A stretch of 5,374 nt of DNA from the NCBI GenBank assembly GCA_039814545.1, contig JBCCBB010000128.1, positions 1 to 5,374 on the forward strand, in the 5' to 3' direction. This DNA is from CALBPI01 sp039814545 (GTDB lineage: Bacteria > Pseudomonadota > Gammaproteobacteria > Steroidobacterales > Woeseiaceae). The notes below the pieces were generated by a model that worked only from the letters and a program-made list of their open reading frames with translations, made no database searches and was not told the origin of the DNA. The position numbers and the translations under genes were made by a program. Below, one piece after another: positions 1 through 5,238 of this stretch (position 1 is its first letter; every line of letters starts with the position of its first letter).

Positions 1-507
1 GACCTGCATCGTCTTGGGCACCCGGACACGCAACGTCTCGGTCGCGAGCACGTGCTCGCAGTCGCTTGTGCCCAGACCCCAGGCCAGCATCCCCAGTGCG
101 CCCAGTGTGCAGGTGTGCGAGTCGGGACAGACCATGGTGAGCCCGGGTAACGCGATGCCCTGCTCGGCCGCGACGAGATGGCTGATCCCCTGGTCGGGGT
201 CGTCGATATCGAACAGCCGGATGCCCGCGTCGCGAGTCGCCTCGCGCATCGCCCGCACAAATGCCGCGCTGTTGGGCACCGAGGAGGCGTCGCCGCGACC
301 CGGCGTTGTCGACACGATGTGATCCATGACGGCAAACACCTGCGCGGGTGCCGCGAGCGCCCGGTCGCGCTCGGCCAGCGCCTGCAGCGCGAGGCTGCCC
401 GTGCGTTCGTGCAGCATCACGCGGTCGACCAGGACGAGCGCCGTCCCGTCTTCAAAACGGCGCACCTCGTGCGCCGCGAGCAGCTTGTCGAACAGGGTTC
501 CAGGCAT
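1..507 (-). CDS. LeuC-like hydro-lyase large subunit (aconitase superfamily), N-terminal part, cut by window edge
   Basis: Translating the minus strand from the ATG at 507 gives 169 codons open to the window edge, so the gene continues beyond position 1. The protein begins MPGTLFDKLLAAHEV, the usual LeuC N-terminus, and continues with MDH at residues 61-63, QGISH at 106-110, CPDSHT at 127-132 and EHVLATETL at 151-159. In aconitase-fold enzymes the DH and DSH motifs supply active-site Asp/Ser/His residues. The three cysteines that hold the 4Fe-4S cluster lie further C-terminal and are outside the window. Known family members (3-isopropylmalate dehydratase and related hydratases) isomerise or hydrate 2-hydroxy acids together with a small LeuD-type subunit. 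The ATG is the only reasonable start, because an in-frame TGA lies at 529-531. There is no clear Shine-Dalgarno sequence. The residue before DSHT is Pro, where E. coli LeuC has Gly. The gene is divergent from a DUF3598-like gene and not visibly in a leu operon, so a catabolic paralogue is possible. Family assignment is firm; substrate is unknown. Confidence 0.9.
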   Translation of the reverse strand, partial: MPGTLFDKLLAAHEVRRFEDGTALVLVDRVMLHERTGSLALQALAERDRALAAPAQVFAVMDHIVSTTPGRGDASSVPNSAAFVRAMREATRDAGIRLFDIDDPDQGISHLVAAEQGIALPGLTMVCPDSHTCTLGALGMLAWGLGTSDCEHVLATETLRVRVPKTMQV

Positions 508-538
508 GGAAACAGGCCGTGCGGGGTGTCACACGAAT

Positions 539-558
539 ATGTTATAAGTCTATAACAT
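539..558. promoter_or_regulatory. Perfect 8-4-8 inverted repeat, probable operator in a divergent promoter region
   Basis: The arms ATGTTATA (539-546) and TATAACAT (551-558) are perfect reverse complements separated by AGTC. The site lies in an AT-rich island within GC-rich DNA, between two divergent genes: 31 bases upstream of the leuC-like ATG and 24 bases upstream of the ATG at 583. Each arm contains a -10-like TATAAC pointing outward, so a bound protein would be expected to block transcription both ways. The geometry fits a dimeric wHTH regulator. The site shares its core with the inverted repeat at 5173-5192. Which protein binds it is inference. Confidence 0.75.
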
Positions 559-562
559 TATA
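557..562 (-). promoter_or_regulatory. Candidate -10 box (TATAAT) for the leuC-like gene
   Basis: Read on the minus strand, 562-557 is a consensus TATAAT immediately upstream of the inverted repeat. Transcription would begin at about position 549-550, inside the repeat, leaving a leader of roughly 42 bases before the ATG at 507. No good -35 element is visible at the expected spacing, where the sequence is CATCGA. The promoter may therefore be weak or activator-dependent, or a different TATAAC within the arms may be used. Confidence 0.4.
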
Positions 563-582
563 GCAGCAACGGAGAGGCGTCG

Positions 583-1095
583 ATGACGGCGACACTAAAA
601 GCGCAACTGCCTATCCTCGCCCGGCACGAGGGCGTGTGGGACGGCTACTACCGGCAGTACGACGCCAACGGCGAGAAGACCGACGAGCACCGCTCGCGAC
701 TGCTGTGCCGCTTCCCCGATGACGACACCTACCACCAGACCAACTACTACTATTGGGCTGACGGCCGCTTTGATACGCGTGACTTTCCGACGCGGGTTGA
801 AGATGGGCGCCTAATCTTTTTCACAGACATCGACGGCTGGGCCGCCGATGAACCGCTCGACACCGAACAGCGCACCGTGCTGCTCAACTGGCGCCGGCGC
901 GACGACCCGTCGCTCTACCTTTACGAGATGATCCAGATCTCGGACTGCGGCACGGCACGCGCACGCACCTGGCACTGGTTCCGCAACGACCGCCTGTTCC
1001 AGCGCACGCTCGTCGACGAGCGCCGCGTGTCCGAAGACTGGCGCGCATTCGACGGCAAGTCGTTCAGCTACGACGAGATCGCCCAGGTAGCCTGA
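583..1095 (+). CDS. DUF3598-like (lipocalin-fold) protein of unknown function
   Basis: This 170-aa protein has no signal peptide or membrane segment, so it is probably cytoplasmic. The N-terminal pattern HEGVWDGYYRQYDANG (residues 15-30), followed by HRSRLLCRFPDDDTYHQTN (36-54) and YYWADGR (56-62), resembles DUF3598-type proteins. These are predicted small-ligand-binding beta barrels of the lipocalin/fatty-acid-binding type. The sequence alternates short beta-like stretches with many Trp, Tyr and Phe residues, such as YYYW, ARTWHWF and EDWRAF, which suits a barrel with an aromatic pocket. The start is supported by GGAGAGG at 571-577, five bases before the ATG. The gene is divergent from the leuC-like gene and shares its operator region, so it probably acts on or senses a related metabolite. 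A bidirectional terminator follows 24 bases after the stop. The coding call is strong. The family call rests on remembered motifs and is moderate, and no ligand is known. Confidence 0.85.
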   Translation: MTATLKAQLPILARHEGVWDGYYRQYDANGEKTDEHRSRLLCRFPDDDTYHQTNYYYWADGRFDTRDFPTRVEDGRLIFFTDIDGWAADEPLDTEQRTVLLNWRRRDDPSLYLYEMIQISDCGTARARTWHWFRNDRLFQRTLVDERRVSEDWRAFDGKSFSYDEIAQVA

Positions 1096-1119
1096 CTGCA
1101 CGCAAGCAACCCAGCAAAA

Positions 1120-1147
1120 AAAAACGGGGCCAGAAGGCCCCGTTTTT
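1120..1147. terminator. Bidirectional intrinsic terminator between convergent genes
   Basis: Positions 1120-1131 and 1136-1147 are perfect reverse complements around an AGAA loop. The GC core is ACGGGGCC/GGCCCCGT, with an A tract on the left (nine A, 1116-1124) and five T on the right (1143-1147). On the plus strand it gives a GC hairpin plus U tract for the gene ending at 1095. On the minus strand the A run becomes the U tract for the lipoprotein gene ending at 1177. It lies in the 81-base convergent gap. Confidence 0.95.
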
Positions 1148-1176
1148 CGTGCCGCACCAGGCGGTACATTGCGTGA

Positions 1177-2937
1177 TTACTTGAGCGTAATCGTCGTCGG
1201 CAGCTCGAAGCCGTTCGGCGTGATCCGAATGTGTACCGTCTCACGATCGAACACCTTGCCGTACGCGTCCTGGATGGCCTGGTTGCTTTCTAACGAGGCC
1301 TCAGCCAAACGCGCAGCCGCGGCGCCTTCTTCGCTGTCAGCATCGGCGGCATCTGCCATGATGTCGTCGATAGCGCTCTGCTGAATCGCCGAGATAAAAC
1401 CCATGTAGGCCGCCATGTCGACGGACATGGCCATCACGGCAGGCTCACCGTCAGTACTCGCAGCAACCATCGCCTTCACGCGACCTTCGCTGTCGGAACC
1501 CCCCGTCGAGAACGACAGCAGGTTATCCGACATCGCGGCGAAGACTGAGGCCGGGTAGCCCTGCAGCATCTCCTGCGGGATCTCGACGGGCTCGCCGTCG
1601 GGCGCGATTTCAACCATCGCCAAAGGTGGCAGGAACATCTGGCCCATTTGCAGCAGCGCGCTCACGTTGTCGAACGCGAGCAGCACAGACAAGTCGAGGT
1701 TCTCAGGCATACCCGGGTTCTCGAAGTCGATGCCGTCGATGTTGTTAACGTCGAACACGAGGCCCTTGAAGTTGTAGGCGATGGGGGGCAGCGGCCGCGA
1801 CAGCGCTTCCTGTGCCTGCATGGCACCCATGTTGATCGTGCCCAGCTCCGCACACTCGTAAGGCGCAGCCATGATCTTCTCGACCTGCGCCTCGACGAAG
1901 CCGCGCAGCGCCTTCAGGTCCATGGCAAGCGCGAACTTCATCATGCCTGTGCCCGGGTCGTTGAGACCGGGTACGTTGGTGGCGATGGGCTGCATCGCCT
2001 GCGCGAGGTCGCTACGCAGCTCCATGACGGGCAGCATCTCGAAGACCTCGGTGTCCAGGCGCTGGTAACCCAGTGTCAGGCGCGGTGCGATCTGTGTCAG
2101 GCCGCGGATTTCAGCACGACACGCGTCGGTCAGCTCAGGCAGCTCGCCGCCCGTGGCTTCGAGCAGCTTCGCGTCAAGACCCGTCGGGCCATCGAGGAAC
2201 ACGCCCGCGATGGCTTCGAGGTCGATGTAACCCAGACCCTGCGCCACGTAGCTGTACTTGTCAGCCAGTGACGTCAGCGCACCGCCATCGGCGATCGACT
2301 GGCCGGGCTTCGTGGCACCCACGAGTTCACCCAGCGTCTCGTCGTCGAGGCTTGCGGGCGCCAGTGCCATGACGACCATGCCGTCCTGAACACCGATGAG
2401 GATCGACAGCGCGTCACCGAAGGTGATGACGTCAAATGCGTCGTCACCCAGCGTTTTCTGTACGCGTTCCTTGCCGATCTCTTCAGCGATCGCGGCAAGC
2501 TCCGATTCGAACTGGGCTTCGTCTGTCAGCGTAATGCGCGCGACTGGCAACAGTCCGTTGCCATAGAACACCGCTGTGTCCTCGCGGCTGAAACCAAAGG
2601 TCTCGGCAATCGCTGGCGTCATTCTCTTGGCGAGTGCGTCAATGACTTTGGCAGCATCTTCACTTTCGCCTTCGCCGGCCATAGCGATGCCTTCTCTGGC
2701 AACATCGAGCTGGGCCTTGACCGCCGGCATGACGGCGTCGATGAGCGTCTCGAGCTTGTCAGCGACATTGTCGGGCGAAGGTGCCAGTGCGCCGTACACG
2801 TAAGGTGCGTCAGCCGGCACGTACTCGAGCAGCGGCGACTCAGCCGCCTTCTCGACCGATGCGGCCTCGTCCTTGCCGCCGCACGCAGACAGCGACAGCA
2901 TGACCGCGAGCGCGGTCAGTCCCAAAAATCTCTTCAC
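1177..2937 (-). CDS. Large predicted outer-membrane lipoprotein of unknown function
   Basis: I start this gene at the GTG at 2937, which gives 586 aa. The frame stays open to a TTG at 2964, but GTG is better because GGGGA (2943-2947) lies five bases upstream. It also gives a compact lipoprotein signal peptide: K2 R3, a hydrophobic stretch FLGLTALAVMLSL, and lipobox LSAC with the lipidated Cys at 19. Gly at position 20 fits outer-membrane sorting. The mature protein begins with an acidic linker, then EYVPADAPYVYGAL (about residues 38-51), a pattern I associate with uncharacterised DUF3352-like lipoproteins. The rest is acidic, rich in Ala, Leu, Glu and Asp, with no transmembrane segment. It contains several alpha/beta-like stretches and an acidic, Ala-rich segment near the C-terminus (DDIMADAADADSEEGAAAA). 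It is 89 bases downstream of the gntR stop and has its own leader, so it is probably transcribed separately. It ends at the bidirectional terminator. Lipoprotein status is confident; function is unknown. Confidence 0.9.
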   Translation of the reverse strand: MKRFLGLTALAVMLSLSACGGKDEAASVEKAAESPLLEYVPADAPYVYGALAPSPDNVADKLETLIDAVMPAVKAQLDVAREGIAMAGEGESEDAAKVIDALAKRMTPAIAETFGFSREDTAVFYGNGLLPVARITLTDEAQFESELAAIAEEIGKERVQKTLGDDAFDVITFGDALSILIGVQDGMVVMALAPASLDDETLGELVGATKPGQSIADGGALTSLADKYSYVAQGLGYIDLEAIAGVFLDGPTGLDAKLLEATGGELPELTDACRAEIRGLTQIAPRLTLGYQRLDTEVFEMLPVMELRSDLAQAMQPIATNVPGLNDPGTGMMKFALAMDLKALRGFVEAQVEKIMAAPYECAELGTINMGAMQAQEALSRPLPPIAYNFKGLVFDVNNIDGIDFENPGMPENLDLSVLLAFDNVSALLQMGQMFLPPLAMVEIAPDGEPVEIPQEMLQGYPASVFAAMSDNLLSFSTGGSDSEGRVKAMVAASTDGEPAVMAMSVDMAAYMGFISAIQQSAIDDIMADAADADSEEGAAAARLAEASLESNQAIQDAYGKVFDRETVHIRITPNGFELPTTITLK

Positions 2938-2949
2938 GGTGGTCCCCGG

Positions 2950-2966
2950 GGTTGGTGTCTCCAACC
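2950..2966 (-). promoter_or_regulatory. Hairpin in the leader of the lipoprotein gene
   Basis: GGTTGG (2950-2955) and CCAACC (2961-2966) form a perfect six-base stem with a five-base loop, just upstream of the lipoprotein Shine-Dalgarno sequence at 2943-2947. The adjoining palindrome CCCCGGGG (2944-2951) could pair with the Shine-Dalgarno sequence as an alternative fold. A translational control role is possible but unproven. The hairpin also argues against initiation at the TTG at 2964, which lies inside it. Confidence 0.35.
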
Positions 2967-2975
2967 GCCAAGAAT

Positions 2976-2991
2976 GCCGGAATCCCCCGGC
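2976..2991 (-). terminator. Weak candidate terminator hairpin after the gntR gene
   Basis: GCCGG (2976-2980) and CCGGC (2987-2991) form a five-base GC stem with a six-base loop. On the minus strand the stem is followed by ATTCTT, which is only partly U-rich. It lies about 36 bases after the gntR stop at 3027 and before the lipoprotein gene. It may partly end the operon, but the short U tract makes this a weak call. Confidence 0.3.
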
Positions 2992-3026
2992 GAATCAAGC
3001 GAACGGGTCGCGCTCCGGCGCTGTGG

Positions 3027-3782
3027 CTACAACACGGTCTCCATGTGGTAGCGGAACAGATCGGGGTTGTAGAGCGCGATGAGCTGGTCGACGAGCTGGC
3101 CCGCACCGTCGTAGCTGAACCGGTTGAGACGCAGCATGGGCTTGCCGCTGCGGAGATTGAGTGCCTGGGCGACTTCGGGTGACGCACCCACGGCGGACAG
3201 GCTCTGCTCGACACGAGCGATTTCGATGTCGTACATCCGGAACAGCTCTAGCCGCGAGTGCTTCTCGAGCTTGCGCTTGGTCAGCGTGCGGTCGAAGCCG
3301 CGCGACCAGCTTTGGTAGTGCCCGAACGGCACGCCTTCCTTGCTGCGCACCCGCTGGGTGTAGCAAAGCCGCGTCTTGTCGTCGCTCGAGAACAACTCAC
3401 GCACGGGCGCACCCGGGACGCGAAATGCCATTTCGAGCACCGTGACCGTCGTGTCGCGGCCCATGTGATCAAGGCTCGACATGAGATCATCGAGCGGCGC
3501 ATGGATCGTGTCGGGTTGGTAGCGGTGCTCGACAAAAGTGCCCTTGCCACGGTGGCGCACGACCATGCGTTTCAGCGCGAGTTCGTCGAGTGCTCGACGC
3601 GCGGTGATACGCGACACGTCAAAGGTCGCGGCCAAGGCCTTTTCCGACGGAATCTTGGTGCCGTTCGGCAGCCGGCCGTCGGCGATGGAGTCGTGCAGGA
3701 TGTTGTAGACCTGGAAATACAGCGGTGTTGGCGACGAGGGGTCTACCGATCGTGCGCCGAGTTTTTCCAGGATGTCATTCAT
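3027..3782 (-). CDS. GntR-family transcriptional regulator, HutC subfamily (wHTH plus UTRA domain)
   Basis: This is a 251-aa DNA-binding regulator. The N-terminal winged helix-turn-helix spans about residues 19-86. It contains TPLYFQVYNILHDSIADGRL, then GTKIPSEKALAATFDVSRIT, ARRALDEL and the wing sequence RHRGKGTFV, all typical of GntR proteins. A UTRA ligand-binding domain follows at about 107-248. It ends in LIALYNPDLFRYHMETVL, which matches the usual HutC/FarR-type ending. The length is normal for the subfamily (about 240-250 aa). HutC-type proteins usually repress until a pathway metabolite binds the UTRA domain. The gene lies 54 bases downstream of the cupin gene with no promoter-like sequence in the gap, so it is probably the last gene of the operon starting at 5136. 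It may therefore repress its own operon through the inverted repeat at 5173-5192. The start is the ATG at 3782; its Shine-Dalgarno sequence is weak. Family is certain; effector is unknown. Confidence 0.96.
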   Translation of the reverse strand: MNDILEKLGARSVDPSSPTPLYFQVYNILHDSIADGRLPNGTKIPSEKALAATFDVSRITARRALDELALKRMVVRHRGKGTFVEHRYQPDTIHAPLDDLMSSLDHMGRDTTVTVLEMAFRVPGAPVRELFSSDDKTRLCYTQRVRSKEGVPFGHYQSWSRGFDRTLTKRKLEKHSRLELFRMYDIEIARVEQSLSAVGASPEVAQALNLRSGKPMLRLNRFSYDGAGQLVDQLIALYNPDLFRYHMETVL

Positions 3783-3802
3783 GCAGAGTGTGTCTCGAGG
3801 CA

Positions 3803-3818
3803 GCCGGTCGTGTCCGGC
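3803..3818 (-). other. Short hairpin in the cupin-gntR gap
   Basis: GCCGG (3803-3807) and CCGGC (3814-3818) form a five-base stem with a six-base loop in the 54-base gap between the cupin stop and the gntR start. There is no U tract, so it is not a standard terminator. It could slow transcription, stabilise the upstream message or lower regulator output relative to the cupin protein, but this is inference only. Confidence 0.25.
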
Positions 3819-3836
3819 GCACTCGCGCGGCGGACG

Positions 3837-4853
3837 TCAGTCGTCGTGGTGGTGATGATGGCCGCTGCGGTCAGCTTCGAGGAAGCGCATGACCTGTTGC
3901 GCGAGCATCTGCACCTGCGGGTCGTCGGCATAGTCTACGTGTTCGAAGTCGGTGGGCGCCACGTCGGTGTGCGCCACAGCTTCGGCCTGACCTACGGGGC
4001 CGTGCGGGTGATTGTGCCCGCCGTGCGCCGCCACCCACTTGAACAGCTGCGGACGTTGCCGGTAGAGCATCGATGCTGCGCGGTGCAGGTTTTCGCTCGG
4101 GTTGGTCCACGGATTGAAGTGGAAGTAGTTGTGCAGCTTGGAGTCGGTGCGACCGAGCGCGATGCAACCGAGCTTGCTTCTGAACGAGCCGTGGTTGATA
4201 TAGGGCGGCCGCCAGAAATACCCACCAGTGGGCAGGTCACCGAATTGCATCATCCAGCTGGTGCCCCAGATGTGGTAACTCTCCTCGCCGCAGTCGTGGT
4301 AGCTGATGTTGTCCTGCATGAATTCAGGCGTCATGCAGTAAAGAAAGGTCATGGCCTCGGTCAGCGGATCGTAGCGCAGCAGCTTGATCATGCAACCCGT
4401 CGCGACCGACGGTGACACGATGGACCCGCCACTCCAGGGTGCTTCCTTGTAGGTGTTCAACGAGACATAGCCGGCCTTGAGTGTCAGCTCGTGGTGCGCG
4501 TCTGATTCCTGCCAATGCGGCTCGGCGTCGTTGAAGAACACCAGGGTCTCGCAACCGTCGTCACTCGTCATCGCGGGCAGGGCCATGCCAGCCGGCACGA
4601 ACAGGTAGTGCCCTTCACCAATGACCTGGTCGCCGAGTTGCATCGTGCCGCCCAGCACAAAAAGCTCCATGTCCGAGTACGACATCCCGGGCTTGCGTGA
4701 ATAGCCCGCGTTGAATCGCACCTTGAGGCTACAGGCGCCCGTCTCGGGGTCCAAAGACAGGGTTTTGAAGTCGCTGCCGGTGAAGCCGGGCAGCCCGAAG
4801 GCCTTGTAGTCCTCATTGAGTTCGACGTAAGGCTCGATATGCGGTCGCGTCAT
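3837..4853 (-). CDS. Two-domain cupin protein with natural C-terminal polyhistidine tail
   Basis: This 338-aa protein, without a signal peptide, appears to contain two cupin barrels. The first is about residues 38-108. It has the cupin outline ELFVLGGTMQLGD (63-75) and GHYLFVPAGM (81-90), but lacks the metal-binding HxH and the second-motif His. The second is about 155-245. It carries SYHDCGEESYHIW (184-196) and PPYINHGSF (216-224), where His186, Glu190 or Glu191, His194 and His221 are possible metal ligands. Catalysis, if any, probably sits in the second barrel. The C-terminus has a His-rich loop (GGHNHPHGP, 278-286) and ends in GHHHHHDD. The start is supported by AAGGGGGG four bases before the ATG. 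The gene follows the 90-aa gene by ten bases, indicating translational coupling, and precedes gntR. Bicupins include dioxygenases, isomerases and sugar- or acid-processing enzymes. I cannot assign a reaction. Confidence 0.93.
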   Translation of the reverse strand: MTRPHIEPYVELNEDYKAFGLPGFTGSDFKTLSLDPETGACSLKVRFNAGYSRKPGMSYSDMELFVLGGTMQLGDQVIGEGHYLFVPAGMALPAMTSDDGCETLVFFNDAEPHWQESDAHHELTLKAGYVSLNTYKEAPWSGGSIVSPSVATGCMIKLLRYDPLTEAMTFLYCMTPEFMQDNISYHDCGEESYHIWGTSWMMQFGDLPTGGYFWRPPYINHGSFRSKLGCIALGRTDSKLHNYFHFNPWTNPSENLHRAASMLYRQRPQLFKWVAAHGGHNHPHGPVGQAEAVAHTDVAPTDFEHVDYADDPQVQMLAQQVMRFLEADRSGHHHHHDD

Positions 4854-4863
4854 GATGCCCCCC

Positions 4864-5136
4864 TTACCAGACGACTTTCATCGCGTCGTCGCGATCGGGG
4901 CGCTTGGGCAATTCGTCTTCGGAAATGACGCGACGCTGGTCGCCGGTCACGTTGAAGCCGCGCGTGCTCACGATCTCGAGAAACTCGGCGTACCATCGTT
5001 CGCGGTCGGGCGTAAGCGCCTCCTGCTCCGCGACAATGGCAGCAAAGCGGCGCTCCTGCGCGTCGGTTTCCTGTTCGAGCCACTCGCGCGCCTCAGCGCT
5101 CATCGGCGGCTTCTTGTGCTGTACACGATCGCCCAT
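4864..5136 (-). CDS. Small charged protein of unknown function, first gene of the cupin-gntR operon
   Basis: I do not recognise this protein. With the ATG at 5136 it is 90 aa. A GTG at 5142 is also in frame, but it is only one base from the GGGGGG Shine-Dalgarno stretch (5144-5149), whereas the ATG is seven bases from it. The sequence is highly charged and mostly helical in appearance: EAREWLEQETDAQERRF, then TPDRERWYAEFLEI, then a short GFNVTGDQR segment and the ending DDAMKVVW. There is no signal peptide, membrane segment or metal-binding cluster. The stop codon TAA directly abuts the G-rich ribosome site of the cupin gene ten bases downstream, so the two are almost certainly co-translated. 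Such pairing often marks a small subunit or accessory protein of the neighbouring enzyme. An inverted repeat that is a likely operator lies 37 bases upstream. Coding status is well supported by position and spacing; function is open. Confidence 0.8.
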   Translation of the reverse strand: MGDRVQHKKPPMSAEAREWLEQETDAQERRFAAIVAEQEALTPDRERWYAEFLEIVSTRGFNVTGDQRRVISEDELPKRPDRDDAMKVVW

Positions 5137-5172
5137 AGCCACACCCCCCAGTGTTCAAAGCCGCGATGCGAG

Positions 5173-5200
5173 TTGTACTAAGGATAGGACAATAGGACAT
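5173..5200. promoter_or_regulatory. Probable operator: imperfect 8-4-8 inverted repeat plus an adjacent third half-site
   Basis: TTGTACTA (5173-5180), spacer AGGA, and TAGGACAA (5185-5192) form an inverted repeat with one mismatched pair. A further TAGGACAT (5193-5200) repeats the right arm in tandem. This is an AT-richer patch in the 97-base gap upstream of the 90-aa protein gene. The spacing and core (TGTnnTAAGnnTAnnACA) equal those of the perfect inverted repeat at 539-558; 12 of 20 aligned bases agree. A -35-like TTGTCC on the minus strand (5192-5187) overlaps the right arm, so binding would probably interfere with transcription of the operon. The obvious candidate binder is the HutC-type regulator encoded as the third gene. 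Confidence 0.6.
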
Positions 5201-5203
5201 CTA

Positions 5204-5218
5204 CCGGCAAGCAGCCGG
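5204..5218 (-). terminator. Weak GC hairpin after the nitroreductase-like gene
   Basis: CCGGC (5204-5208) and GCCGG (5214-5218) can form a five-base stem with a five-base loop. A 12-base palindrome CGCCCCGGGGCG (5225-5236) lies between it and the nitroreductase stop. No T run follows on the minus strand, so intrinsic termination is doubtful. The structures may still separate this transcript from the downstream operon. Confidence 0.25.
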
Positions 5219-5238
5219 CCGGAGCGCCCCGGGGCGGG

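Noticed and set aside
14..555. Several plus-strand open frames opposite the leuC-like gene
   Set aside because: The minus-strand translation matches LeuC motif by motif. The plus-strand frames are low-complexity Arg/Ala/Ser sequences.
1116..1124. Run of nine A as a possible slippage or frameshift site
   Set aside because: It is outside any coding region and is explained as the U tract of the terminator in the minus direction.
1648..2271. Plus-strand open frame of 207 codons
   Set aside because: It lies antisense inside the lipoprotein gene, has no Shine-Dalgarno and its composition is rich in His, Arg and Val, typical of a shadow frame.
3258..4415. Long plus-strand open frame of 385 codons
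   Set aside because: It is antisense to both the gntR and cupin genes, crosses their boundary and has no recognisable domain. It arises from high GC content and lack of stops opposite real genes.
5225..5236. 12-base palindrome CGCCCCGGGGCG after the nitroreductase stop
   Set aside because: It has no loop and no U tract, and GC-only palindromes are common in this composition. It is mentioned with the nearby hairpin and not called as an operator.
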